A DNA stretch of 64,000 nucleotides from Ephydatia muelleri (taxonomy: Eukaryota; Porifera; Demospongiae; Spongillida; Spongillidae). The notes under the pieces are model-generated. The model did no database searches, was not told where the DNA came from, and worked only from the letters and a program-made list of their open reading frames with translations. The translations under genes and the position numbers were made by a program. Where the stretch lies: the NCBI GenBank assembly GCA_013339895.1, contig JABACO010000020.1:4164049-4228048 (forward strand), written 5' to 3'. Numbering within the stretch: position 1 is the first letter of the stretch; each line of letters begins with the position of its first letter. This document shows positions 46,390-56,929 of the stretch, piece by piece.

Positions 46390-48739
46390 CACGGCTGTTT
46401 CGAGTGGACAAAAGGCTTATAAATAGAACACACTGACATCATTTACGGTTCAAGTCAATCATGGCTAGCCGCCATCTCATTAAAAGTTCAACCATCAAAA
46501 ATGCAAAACTTGTAGCAGTAATGCACATCTTGAAACCATTTCTAACAAGTAAAACTAGTTTGGTTTTTATTTTCACTTAAACGCATGTCCCAGCGCGTAG
46601 CGTGATTCTACACTTTGCCACGCGCATATTGTACTCTCCAAATGGCGCGAAAAATGCCATCCAGTCTGGCCTTCGTAACTTTTTTTCCGCCCTTATAAGT
46701 GGTACAAAAAGACGCAGGAGTGGAACGATCAATCTTTTTCACGTAAGAATATGTGTTTTACTCGTGGTGTCGCAGTTCCTGCCACTCACAGAAATACATA
46801 ATAACACACCATCTGTTTCATGAATAATGCGCACCACCTCATAATTAGCTATGGAATCCCACCACAAATGCCGATCGGTGGATCTATGTGGGTGCAAACT
46901 TCATAGAGGAGTCAAAGCCAAGGGCAAACCACCAAAGCTAGAGCCTACATACCAGTGCAGCACCTACACTAATAGTCTTTAGTCTCAGTATCTCAACAGA
47001 CCAGAAGGAGATCCACCCACAATTGTTCTGCACATTTGTGCCATAAGGCAATGTTGAGGTTGCAGGTGTAAGAACCAATGCAAGTGTGTCAAGTGCAGCC
47101 ATAAAACTGGTCCACACACACTGCTGACACTGTAAGGTACAGGTTCATGTAGCTTAACATGTTATGCTGTAGGCATGTAAACCATTTTACAAGTATAGCA
47201 GCTATGGTACACACCAACAGGCATCATGGCTGTCATAGACCACCTGCTATTATCACCAAAGTACTGGTGCTTTCTGTGTCAACAAAACAGATATTGTCAA
47301 TGGTAGATGCAGTTAAGTGTCCAATTTGTTTGTACATGCTACATCAACCTATAGAGCTACCATGCCATGCCTATGTTTGTAGCTCATGTCTTAAGGAGTG
47401 GATTCGTGTCGCTGTACGACTCAAGTGCCCCTGCTGCTATTCAGTCACCAGTCTTCAGCCCGCCGAGCTCATACAGCCTCCAGAGCTTATCATTCGGTTG
47501 CTTGGTGACATAATGGTGCATTGTACATCTAGTGGGACAGATGTTATGGCTTGAGCTTACAACACACCCCATTGCCGTCAGCACAACAAGCCAGCACAAG
47601 TTCTACATGAACTTCAAAACAGCATAATCCAACCACCTATGGGAGTAGCAGTAAGTACATACATGCAATGTTACAGTTTCTGTATCAAACTAGCACATGC
47701 TTAGAAGCAGTCTCACACTAACACAGAACTTCATTTTAAACAGGCAATTTCACACACGTGTACACACCACATACACACACATGCTCAGAAACAATCTCAC
47801 ACTAACACAGAACTTCATTGCATTTTTATTTTAACAGGCAATGATTTTTTAATACCTTTGATGCCAAGTTCAAAGGTACCACAAGAACTATAAAAGTGCA
47901 CATCCAAGAACACCAGATGTTGGATTGCATTCGTCCCCACCTCGCTGGATGTGGGTTGATAGGTGAGAAGGGGGCCGAGTCTATCCACTCCTAGTTCAAC
48001 AGCCTTGCAGCTACGTATAAAACCATCCCTGATCCAATAGACAGGCTGAAGTGCATTATGAAGGAAGGTCTCTCTTCAAATTCAGAGTGCCACACCTCCT
48101 AAACTTAAGCTTACGTAGATGCAATGCTCAATAACAGGTACTAATACCATATTTATTCTCATGTTTCTTCACTAGACAGCACAACCTAATGGATTCAAGA
48201 GTGTTTGATGGTGGGCTAAAATTTTGAAATGCATGGCATCGTGATTCAGGCAAGCCAGGTTAAGCTAGGTACATGTAGGTGAGGTCAATGGCGTCAAACA
48301 TCGAGGAAACATTGCAATATTTCAAACGCCTACTGCGTGAGTTAGGAATCGCGGCTCCACGAGTTTTATTGAAAATCTTACAGCCAAACCTATCTCAGTT
48401 ATATTATAAAAGTTTCAGGGTACTTCATAAGGGCGGAAAAAGTACCAGAGCAATCTGTATCCCCTGACCTCAAACAACACACACAGAATTCGCGAGCGTG
48501 TAACATATTGTCGACAGAATATAAGCGGCATTAACTCACATCATTCAGAGCGCCAGACAATATAGAAGTAGGATCCGAAGTGTAAAGAAGAGTTCAAAAC
48601 AGTCCTCGTGGTATAAAAGGAGCATCTTTAAGCCCATGTTGGTTGCTAAGGTCGTAATTAAGTCCGTTGCTATGAAAAAATTTCGTATCAAGAGGCGTAG
48701 CCTTTTTGTCACAGGTTCAATGGAAATGAAACAGCCGTG
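46390..48739 (+). mobile_element. Nested 2.35-kb element with RAG1-N-like RING exon
   Basis: Left end CACGGCTGTTTC, right end GAAACAGCCGTG: a perfect 12-bp inverted repeat, with further similarity inside (GACAAAAGGCT against GACAAAAAGGCT). It is flanked by TCGG at 46386-46389 and 48740-48743. Removing it with one TCGG restores the integrase frame. A CAC end and 4-bp duplication fit the Chapaev/CMC group; RAG1-N-type RING proteins have been described in related molluscan elements (N-RAG-TP). No DDE transposase is left, so it is internally deleted. The superfamily is an inference. Confidence 0.7.
47280..48102 (+). pseudogene. RAG1-N-like RING protein, truncated
   Basis: 47300-47554: VKCPICLYMLHQPIELPC, YVCSSCLKEWI, LKCPCC (C3HC4-type RING), followed by LLGDIMVHC. 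This is the same layout as the locus at 19.6-19.8 kb (CEILDQPLEL, CAKCLNAWL, CPCC, LLSDVVVHC). Further on, 47857-48102 encodes KVHIQEHQMLDCIRPHLAGC, then LIGEKGAESIHS, a TAG stop, and RLKCIMKEG before TAA. GE-G-ESIH is a C-terminal block I associate with invertebrate DNA transposases. The core between the two pieces is missing. The protein belongs to the nested element. Confidence 0.6.
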
Positions 48740-49829
48740 TCGGATGCTTCAGTGTCTGCATATCTGGCCAAAGCCATGAATTTGTCAATGCTCTCAATGA
48801 TAAACGTTATGAAATCGCAGGTATTGAACACAGAGTATCTAGTGCTTATCACCCTCAAACAAATGGCCTTGACGAGTGGATGAATCAGACAGTGACCAAA
48901 GCTATTGTGAAGTATCTTAATCCTAAACAGGATGATTGGGATGAGCACATAGATGCTATTTTGTTTTCCTATCGTACAAGTATACATGCATCAACAAAAT
49001 TTACACCATTTTACTTGATATATGGTAGGGAAGCAGTGCTTCCAGTTGAACTGCAAATGACAGATCAGACAGTGGAAAAACTGCATGTGGATAGTGATAC
49101 AGTGCAAGTGTATGTTGCATATGTAGAAAAAATGAAGCAAGAATTATTTCCTGTGGTTGACCTGAACATTAAAAAAGCACAGAAGAAGCAAAAGCCTTAC
49201 TACGATAAAAGACATAGATCAGAAAAGTATCAATTAGGGGACCTTGTGCTTGTGAAAAACAAGTAGGAAAGGAGAAAAATCGGATGTGAGATGGACAGGT
49301 CCTTACTCAATCATTGTGATCTATGAGAAGGGATTGTACAGCCTCCAAAACTGTAATGGAAAAACGCTTGCAAAGAAGATAAATGGAAGCAGACTGAAAC
49401 TGTATCATGAGCACAAAGGAAACTGTAGCAATGTTTCTAGTCAACAGGTACTGGACTACAGAGATGAGGATGAAGATATTCAAATCCTGACTGAAAAATG
49501 TACTACATTGCCTGATGATGTTCAAAATGAGGAAGGAACACAGAATAAAAAAACTTTCAGCTGTTGTTAGTCAGTGTGCTTTAAAGGAGAACTCAAAGAG
49601 GTGACAGGCTACAAGCAAGAGGAAGATGACTTCAATTCACTATTCACAGTAAAGACTCCTTGCTGACAACTAAAGCTCTCTCTAATTCTTCTCTTGATGA
49701 CCAGCTGTACTCTTCACATCTACTGCGCTTATGGAGAACAGGTGCTTGGCATATTGTGCTGATGAAGATGAATCTGATGTAAGCTAATTACACCTGTTTA
49801 AAAAAATACTTTTATTTTATCTCACAGCC

Positions 49830-50296
49830 CTCAAGTATGCATTTCAAAGGTGAGTTTGCACTAAGCAGAGATCTGATGGTAGATTTGTGGCTACAGTCTT
49901 GTCAATATGATAAGATGAGTCCATTAAGGGAGGTTTGTGGTGGTGACTTTGTCATTTGCAATGATGGGTTGTATGAAAGCTTTATGGAATTCAAGAAAGG
50001 TGTAACCTATCAAAATGATTTAAGGATTGTTGAACAAATGGATCTCTTGGCTTATTGGATCAAGACCTGCAAAATAACATCAATAATCCCTAATGGACAA
50101 AGCATACTGTTTGATGTCACCTGCTGACTTGGATGCACTGTGTGAATGGGTATATGACACTATGGAACAAAACAGAAATGAAGTCATGCTCACCAACAAA
50201 GAGTATACATGTATATTGTTAGCAATACCTGTATGCATACATGTGTTGATTTACATTAAAATATTGCACCATTTTTTGATCAACATTATTAGTTAG
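49830..50296 (+). pseudogene. Unassigned Ginger-like accessory domain
   Basis: The frame HFKGEFALSRDLMVDLWLQS, then CGGDFVICNDGLYESFMEF, then VEQMDLLAYWIKT is open for about 90 codons, then shifts into ADLDALCEWVYDTMEQ. I do not recognise the fold. It lies between the integrase C-terminus and the protease and is probably part of the same polyprotein or of a second gene of the element. Confidence 0.5.
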
Positions 50297-50344
50297 TTTT
50301 ATTCCTTCATAGTTATTAGTTTTAATTATTGAATTTGACCTCTC

Positions 50345-51030
50345 CAGGCAAGGCTGTAACTAGGTGCTCATTGGATGAAGAAATGAGAAATACTGTCTTA
50401 TCCAGTACTGGATGGCTTGATGACACCATTATCAATCGAGCTCAAAGCATCCTTAGGGGCAGCAGGATTTCAAAATACTACACTAGGAACTCGGTTGTTG
50501 TTTGATGTTATTAGAAGTGAGTTCATCCAAATAGGTAAAAACCATTGGCTGACAATTCCCACTATTGGCCTGCCAGCATCAACAGTCAATGTTTATGACA
50601 GCCTTTACCAATCACTGTCACAATGTACTATTGATCAGATTTGTGCTGTGATGTTTTCCACCAATGATGCAGTAGATGTTAGATTTATCGATGTAGAGCA
50701 GCAGACCAACAATTCTGACTGTGCATGGTGTGTATGCAATAGCATATGCCACCAGTCTCTGTTTCAGTGAGGATATAAGTTGTATTCAATTCTGTGTCAG
50801 CAAAATGAGAACCATTTAGTAAGTTGCCCTTGAAAAGGGCCAAATGTGTCCTTTCCCGAGCATCCGTAGAAATGTTTCAACATGTTCAGTGGTGGCACAA
50901 GAGACAATTCAGATCTCCTGTAGCTGCCGAATGCCACAAGTTGGTAGAATGATTCAGTGTTGCTGTTGCAAAGAATAGTATCATAAGAAGTGTGAAAACA
51001 TAACAAGGAAGGAATTGGCATCCTCTTGGA
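50345..51030 (+). pseudogene. ULP1-like cysteine protease (C48) with PHD-like tail
   Basis: STGWLDDTIINRAQSIL, a frameshift, GFQNTTLGT, then KNHWLTIPTIG (catalytic His), VNVYDSLYQSLS (catalytic Asp), VRFIDVEQQTNNSDC (Gln region and catalytic Cys), then a shift into VYAIAYATSLCFSED. The H-D-Q-C order is that of ULP1/SENP proteases. After stops, CSCRMPQVGRMIQCCCCKE and YHKKCENI form a PHD-like zinc finger in which the usual Trp before YH is a TAG stop. The module lies inside the Ginger-like element and is inactive. Confidence 0.7.
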
Positions 51031-51453
51031 AGTGCACCAAGAAATGAACATCGATCATGAAGTTTCATTCATTTTGTGTCATTGCTGTATTTATCAGTTG
51101 CATGTATAATAAGATTAGATATTGTTAGATCTATACGATATGGTGCATGGGGAGCAAGGAAGATTTAAAAATAGCTAATATTATCATTAAAGTAATCAAC
51201 ACTCAAAGTTCTTAAGGAGAGCGCAACAGCATGCATGCAGTAATATCCTATCAAATGGGCTATTTTGGTTAAGCGTTGCTTGCAAAAACGAAGGGGGACA
51301 GCAAATCCTAAAAGCGGACCGATAATCCTAGGAATAATTGTCCTAGGGGGGACAACGTATCCTAGGCTACGTTGTCCGGCGGACAATGTAGCCTAGGATA
51401 CCTGGTCCGGCCGGACAATTTTTAGGGGGGGACAGGGTATCCTGCTACACCGG

Positions 51454-51921
51454 CAAATGTGCTAAGCTTGTTTCATGTGGTGGGATCAGTGCGATTATTC
51501 TACAGTGGTGAGACCGGGCCTGCATGTAATATTTTGGAGCATGATACGCCCCTGCCTTGCTGACCTAATTGTATTTGTATTTACATTATTATACAAGCTA
51601 ACTCATCTTTTCCTTTTCTACTTTGTTCGGGAGCTTTGCATCAGACGTCCTAGCTCAGAAATAGACAACGTATATTGTGCAAAAGAATGTGCAGCTAGCA
51701 TGCTTAACGAGAACCCTGACCGTGAACTAAGGTTTCAACCATTCTTTAATAACGGCGTATAAAGGTGCGTAGACTGCTCAATTTTTGGCCGGCCAAATGG
51801 CCAATTTAAGCGGCCAGATATCACATCTGTGACATACATAAATTCATTTTTTAAAGTCATACATTTCATTAATTATTGGTAAGGCAAATGCCAATTTGCC
51901 TCTATGCTACGCCTCTGATAT
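51454..51921. other. Flank of the Ginger-like element
   Basis: A 95-codon plus-strand frame (51475-51762), hydrophobic in its middle third, is unassigned. A short CGGCCGGCCAAATGGCC palindromic region lies near 51787. Confidence 0.3.
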
Positions 51922-52217
51922 ACAAGTAAATAAACACATTCTCTAACGAGAAAGTTGTTGGTATATAGGATTGACCAATCGTGATGTAAAAAGCACGGAA
52001 ACAAGAGTGACAGAAATTTGACTGGAAAATTGAAATAGGCCTATTTTTAGCCCATCACTCAGGCATGCACTGTTATAACGTTAGTGGGCTAAATATAGGC
52101 CTATTTCAATTTTCCAGTCAAATTTCTGTCACTCTTGTTTCCGTGCTTTTTACATCACAATTAGTCAATCCTATATACCAACAACTTTCTCGTTAGAGAA
52201 TGTTTTTATTTACTTGT
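51922..52217. mobile_element. 296-bp foldback element (long inverted repeat)
   Basis: The left arm, about 51922-52049, and the right arm, about 52089-52217, are reverse complements over nearly their full length (ACAAGTAAATAAA ... AGCCCA), with few mismatches and a roughly 40-nt spacer. There is no coding capacity. It would form a long hairpin as RNA or single-stranded DNA; it is a MITE or foldback transposon. Confidence 0.9.
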
Positions 52218-52243
52218 TCCATAAGTTTTTTCCTCTGGCGTCT

Positions 52244-52744
52244 TTATAAGTGGTGATAAATTGATTTAAATTTACGAAAGGAGGGAGGGAGGGAGGTTAA
52301 TTTTTTTAAATAATAATGGTAAGTATACGAATTTTTTATGTAATTAACTGTTCGGCCTTGTCCTCGACCTCCTCGTCTTCTCCAGCGGCCTCGTTGTGGC
52401 CATGGGAGCCATGTGGGTGGTGGTGGCAGCGGCCAGGGGGGCAGCAGGCGAAGTGGTGGTGGGGGCACTGGTATAGGTGCCGGTGGTGGGGCTAGTGCTG
52501 GTAGCGGCGGGGGCCGCTCTGCTGCTTCTGCTGGTAGCGGCGGGGGCAGCCCTGCTGCTACTGCTGGTGGCGGTAGCTCTGCTGCTGCTGGCGGTGGGGA
52601 CAGTGCTGCTGCTACTGCTGGCGGCGGATGATTGGGGGGCAGCACTGCTTCTAGCAGCGGTGGCGGTGGCGGCGTGAACGGTAGAGGAGTCGGAGGATGT
52701 ATTTCGTCCTCCGAGTCCTGTTCAAAAAATCTTGCATATTCCAT
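52244..52744 (-). CDS. Proline/alanine-rich ORF or exon, uncertain
   Basis: The minus-strand frame follows a good acceptor (TTGATTCAG) with MEYARFFEQDSEDEIHPP, then about 100 residues of PPPAVAAGLPPP-type repeats, then RGRWRRRGGRGQGR. The other strand reads Gly/Ser/Ala repeats, so the DNA is a GGC/GGT-rich minisatellite (about 52410-52675). The acidic start and the basic RGG-like end look protein-like, but the phase does not join the upstream exon at 53020-53603. It may be an exon of that or another gene. Confidence 0.3.
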   Translation of the reverse strand: MEYARFFEQDSEDEIHPPTPLPFTPPPPPLLEAVLPPNHPPPAVAAALSPPPAAAELPPPAVAAGLPPPLPAEAAERPPPLPALAPPPAPIPVPPPPLRLLPPWPLPPPPTWLPWPQRGRWRRRGGRGQGRTVNYIKNSYTYHYYLKKLTSLPPSFRKFKSIYHHL

Positions 52745-53019
52745 CTGAATCAACATGACAGAGAGTATAGAAACAAAGTGCAAGGATTTAATTTTTACCT
52801 TTTTCTTCTCAGCAAGCAAAGTGCACTATTTGGTGGGTGAGTAGCTTTTATACATGAAAAACCTTAACATGTGTGCCGGCTGTGCTACAATTCTATTGGT
52901 TCAATTTCATTCGTTACATCACCGATCAGTATGCATATTCATGATCTCACAGATAAGGGGGAGTGGCTGTGTGTGTGTGTGTGTGTGTGTGCAAGTAACA
53001 ATGTTTACATGGGAAAGAC

Positions 53020-54632
53020 CTCCCTCTCCAATGGACATTTGGAACAGTGACTTTGTCCTCACCACTAATTCTACTTCTTCACTAGTGAGCTTGCGACACT
53101 CATTTGTACATTTCCATTTCAAGGGGCGCATGGTATCCATATCTCTGTCCCCTATCTCCTCTGCCACTACACACCTACCATTGAGGTCTACTGGAATGGC
53201 CCCAAGTCGTTTTGTGTAAGTGTACGAATTAATAAAAAAGTAAGGTTCAGAGCCAGCAGTATGATACCCATGCCCAACTAAAATATCATTTTCTTCTAAT
53301 TTCAATGCATTAACTACCCGGATAGTTTTTAGCAATGAACCTGCTTTTGCTCTTCGTACACTCAGTGCTTTAGAAACTAATGCATCTGCACCAATCTTAC
53401 TTACTGCTGCACGGGCAGATCTTGTAACAACCTTTTGAGCTAGCAATGGATGAGACTTACAAAAGGCATCATTTACTTCACTTAGAAGCTCACTATCCCT
53501 AAGAATTGCTTTTTCAAGACCACCATTATACTCCATTAGTGCATGAGATTTGGGTTCATACAAGGAGTAGCTATATGGGAGAAGGATATGGTAATTTTCA
53601 GTGCTCAACCCTAGCAAATGCAATTAAACTCATACAAAGTTGCAGGCGGGGCTGCCATTGTACATCAGATAAGGAAGCCTTTTTGTACATCAGATTAAGG
53701 ATGACACCCCAACATTCAATAGACAGGTCACAAAGGAGAAAGGACTACACAACAGTTGGGTCACCATGCATGCTGTACATGTGAAGTGAATGGTTTTGTG
53801 CAGATACCTTACATGCGTGCTGTACACATGTTGCATGCACATCTTCCTATAGCTTTTTAATGCTAGTGCAATACAACATGCATGTCATGACATACCTTTG
53901 GGTGGTAGTGGTAGTTCGGTGACCCATGCGATACCGCTTCCTCTCGGCAGCACGTTTAGCCAATCGGACAGCGGGGTCATTCCAATACCGATTCCTTTCA
54001 GATGCCTTAATGGCAGCTGAATTGTCCTCGTATTTCTGCCTTTTAGCAGCGCGGTTCTCCTCGACGTCCTCTTGATATCGCTGCCTTTTAGCAGCGCGGT
54101 TCTCCTCGACGTCCTCTTGATATCGCTGCCTTTTAGCAGCGCGGTTCTCCTCGACGTCCTCTTGATATCGCTGCCTTTTAGCAGTGCGGTTCTCCTCGAC
54201 GTCCTCTTGATATCGCTGCCTTTTAGCAGCGCGGTTCTCCTCAACGTCCTCTTGATATCGCTGCCTTTTAGCAGATTGCTTAGATTCAATATCTGCGTTG
54301 TAGCTGTCGCGTACAGAGGCCTTCTTCTTTTCGGGATCGGCCTTGTAGCTGTCGCGTACAGAGGCCTTCTTCTTTTCGGGATCGACCTTGTAACTGTCGC
54401 GTACAGAGGCCTTCTTCTTTTCGGGATCGGCCTTGTAGCTGTCGCGTACAGAGGCCTTCTTCTTTTCGGGATCGGCCTTGTAGCTGTCGCGTACAGAGGC
54501 CTTCTTCTTTTCGGGATCGGCCTTGTAGCGCGCTCGGGCTTTAGCCTTGTTTTCTTGTGATAAAATATCGTCTTGCTTTTGAAGGTATTCCGCTCGTTGC
54601 TTAGATCTCTTCTTTCGATTACGCGAAGGCAT
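53020..54632 (-). CDS. Two-exon gene with 15-residue charged repeats, unknown function
   Basis: Exon 1, 53896-54632, starts MPSRNRKKRSKQRAEYLQK. It has five copies of a 15-residue unit SYKADPEKKKASVRD, then five of RQRYQEDVEENRAAK, then a basic segment ending at an AAAG/GTATG donor: probably a long charged helix or coiled coil with a nuclear-type basic start. Exon 2, about 53020-53603, has YHILLPYSYSLYEPKSHALM, then GSEPYFFINSYTY, then IPVDLNGRCVVAEEIGDRD and MKWKCT-like PLKWKCTNECRKLTSEEVE with a CxxxC pair. Similar proteins occur in sponge genomes next to helicase-bearing mobile elements, as I recall. The exon junction (acceptor GGTTGAG) is tentative and the 3' end is not found; a (CA)n at 52971-52991 follows. 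Confidence 0.55.
54055..54525. repeat. Two adjacent 45-bp coding minisatellites
   Basis: 54055-54290 holds five units with TCTTGATATCGCTGCCTTTT and 54297-54525 five units with TTCTTTTCGGGATCGGCCTT. Both have a 45-nt period and keep the frame of the minus-strand exon. Near-identity of units indicates recent expansion or homogenisation. Confidence 0.93.
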
Positions 54633-54914
54633 TTAACTTCACTAGCCAAAGTTTCGATAGGAACACCAAATAAATTGCGTGCAGGTCGGAGTATTTATAC
54701 TGCATGCTGTAAAATAACTTCATTCATCAACAATAAACCAAATAAACTTCTGCAATAACTTCATATCCTATACAGAACTTGCTACCGCATGAGGTACTTC
54801 TCGCTGTAGTCTTTCTAATGACCTTAAAGGGCACCGTGCAGGTGAATTCCGAAGATATTGGTGCTATTGCCGTTATTCAAAACCGTTCGTAGCTCGAGTT
54901 ATACCTTCCTAAGG

Positions 54915-54934
54915 AAGAAGAAGAAGAAGAAGAA

Positions 54935-54966
<32 letters not shown>
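54915..54966. repeat. Compound (GAA)n(GAC)n triplet repeat
   Basis: About seven AAG/GAA triplets change abruptly into about ten GAC triplets. It is in an intergenic region with no supported frame. Confidence 0.97.
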
Positions 54967-54967
<1 letters not shown>

Positions 54968-54969
54968 CA

Positions 54970-56384
54970 AGAATAATTTTAGGACTGGGCACGAAGAACA
55001 GGAATTCGTTTGTTTCTCTAAAAGCACACCGTTTTATGATACGGAACAAATGTAGAACTGTAGATCTTTGAGTTCTCGTTCCATCGCGACAAAGAGATAA
55101 GCGATCCGTTTCTCCGCTGTCCCTCCAGACGCGAGTGAAGTTTTTTAATGATATTCATCAATCCTCAATCAATCCTATATTGAACCTGCTGCCGAGATAC
55201 TGAACAAAACACAAAACTAGACTAGACAGTTTGTATGGATTCTAATCAGTGGTAATAACTATAATTATTCAAGTTACTATTTGTCAAATGGCGACGCCCA
55301 GCGGATCAGAATTTGGTTTACAGAAGTTCTCGTCTCAGCAAAGAAGGATGCCTTGAAAAGGCGTCTAGAGCTTGTACCAAAGTATACTTCGTCTAGAAGG
55401 CCTGACAACACCGCGCTACTGAATGCGATGCTAGACCTCGTGCTGCCAACCCCGCCACTAAGCATTTCTGAATCTATAATAATGCATGAAGCATTTAAAC
55501 TAAAGAGCGCGATCATGTGCGGTTTGAATGATAACTTTGTACATGTATGGGTTTTCTTTTCACCAAACATGCATTGGAATTACGTACACATACGCACGCT
55601 TATACTTGTGCATTATATAAACGATATGAATTAACTCAAGCTATACATGTACAGACTGCAAAGAGGATTAGCGCACGTACGGCACGCGTCAGTACACTGT
55701 ACGTACAATGGAATTAAAAATTGAATAAAGTTTTTGTGAACATCCACTTCATTTTTTTTTCCATTCGAATCCAAAGTCTTCACACTCTTCAATGGCCTTT
55801 GTTAGTTTCTCTTTGGAAGTTTCAAATGAACTGTAGCATGGAAGGTCCAGTGTGTTACAACAGATGTGGGAACTGGAAAATAAGAACTCAGTTTCAAAAT
55901 CAAACTCATCTGAACAGTTTTAATGTGAGACTTGCCTGGGCAATCGAGCTTATTTTCAGAAACATAACTTATTGTAAAACGTCTAGCCCTCAAAAAAGAT
56001 GCTAGTCCCGAGGTAATTCTGGGACTGGGAATGAGGACAGGCAATACCTTTTTGTTCTCTGCAACTGCGCGGTTTTGCAACATAAAGCAACGACAAAACT
56101 GCTCGTTTTATTTTCTCGTTCGACTCAAACAACAAGCTAAACGTCGGAAGTCTTATTAGAAACGGGTCACGTTCTTTTTAAATGACTTCATAGTCGGGGT
56201 CATATCTTCTATCTAATGGATAGTATGGAAGTTTCTAGCGAAACTTCCGATTAGGTATTCTGTTTGGTGCAAACGTCAAAAACTTCTGCTCTTTGCCAAC
56301 ATATTTATCTGCACATATGGTTTCTTTATGCACACCATTGACGTCTTTTCTCATCATCACATTTAGTCACTAGAGGGGCCCCAA
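54970..56384. other. Intergenic, no recognised gene
   Basis: Frames of 90-117 codons overlap on both strands at 55277-55634 (plus: LKRRLELVPKYTSSRRPDN; minus: GGVGSTRSSIAFSSAVLSGL). Neither matches a family I know, and the plus frame starts at TTG. No tandem repeats of note. Confidence 0.35.
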
Positions 56385-56458
56385 GGGGTTTTAGCTCAAC
56401 ATGGTAGAGCGTAGGCTTTGCAAATCTGAGGCTGCAGGTTCAAACCCTGTAAACTCTA
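56385..56458 (+). tRNA. tRNA-Ala(UGC)-like sequence, possibly a SINE head
   Basis: A full cloverleaf can be drawn: acceptor GGGGTTT with AAACTCT (some G-U), D stem GCTC/GAGC, anticodon loop TTTGCAA (anticodon TGC), T stem GCAGG/CCTGT with TTCAAAC, discriminator A. The anticodon stem TAGGC/ATCTG has one mismatch and two G-U pairs. There is no run of T after it, so it is either a degenerate tRNA gene or the head of a tRNA-derived SINE. Internal A and B boxes (TAGCTCAACATGG, GGTTCAAACCC) are good. Confidence 0.6.
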
Positions 56459-56929
56459 TATCCCGCCATGGTTATCACGATGGGATCTCCCCCCTATGGC
56501 GGTGGACGCTGGGTGAAAATAGAAACCTTTATTTTATACTTACATTATACCTGCACAACTGTAGCCATGCTTAGCTGGATTGATCAGTTTTTGTATAGTA
56601 GGGGATGTCAGCTCAATGTAAGACTGCTTTCCAACAACCATACAGTAGTGGTAACAGTACACAGCTATTCACACGCTGCAGAATGCGAAGCTACACTGTA
56701 TTTGCTGACAAAGAATCCATATAGTAAGACACTGATCAGTAATTTGCAGAATGCGAATCTATAGAGGGTTGCAGTGTCATCCCGGGAAGGTTCACAACAC
56801 TCGCCGTCAACCGCACCCTCACCCTTGACATGACACCATAACTTGTTCAGCGTCCATTGTGCACGACGCAGCACAAACACGCATGTACACAAACTAGAAT
56901 GTACACAAAACACAACACAACAACTTTAT

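Larger units (their letters stand above)
45181..49570 (+). pseudogene. Ginger-like integrase, interrupted and catalytically dead
   Basis: 45181-45420: N-terminal region ending CHDGKLG before GTGAG. 45513-45740: GGHFGRDKTLQKICSRFYW, CEVCQKTN (H2C2 finger) and VGIDLVGPL, which holds the first catalytic Asp. 46275-46389: YLATCTDYFSKWPEAQAL. Then the nested 46390-48739 element. From 48744 the frame resumes across the removed target duplication. Where integrases have DxGxEF the sequence is SGQSHEF, so the second catalytic Asp is Gly (GGC). SSAYHPQTNGLDEWMNQ carries the catalytic Glu. The GPY/F domain RWTGPYSIIV lies at about 49290. A TAG at 49264 and several frameshifts confirm decay. Introns with GT/AG ends separate the first pieces, as in Ginger rather than in retroelements. 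Confidence 0.75.
44909..51449 (+). mobile_element. Ginger-like DNA transposon, 6.5 kb, decayed
   Basis: The ends are inverted: TGTAACAGGATAGCTTGTCC at the left and, on the complement of the right end, TGTAGCAGGATACCCTGTCC. Both sides are flanked by CCGG (44905-44908 and 51450-51453), a 4-bp target duplication. Subterminal palindromes of the CCTAGGATACGTTGTCC type follow at both ends. The interior encodes, in order, an H2C2 finger and retrovirus-like integrase, a GPY/F domain, an unassigned domain, a ULP1-like protease and a PHD-like finger. Terminal repeats, 4-bp duplication and GPY/F integrase fit the Ginger1 superfamily, known to acquire protease and PHD modules. It is inactivated by frameshifts, a catalytic substitution and a nested insertion. 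Confidence 0.82.

Noticed and set aside
55277..55634. Overlapping frames of about 100 codons on both strands
   Set aside because: No family recognised; the plus frame begins with TTG and its first real ATG frame stops after about 18 codons.
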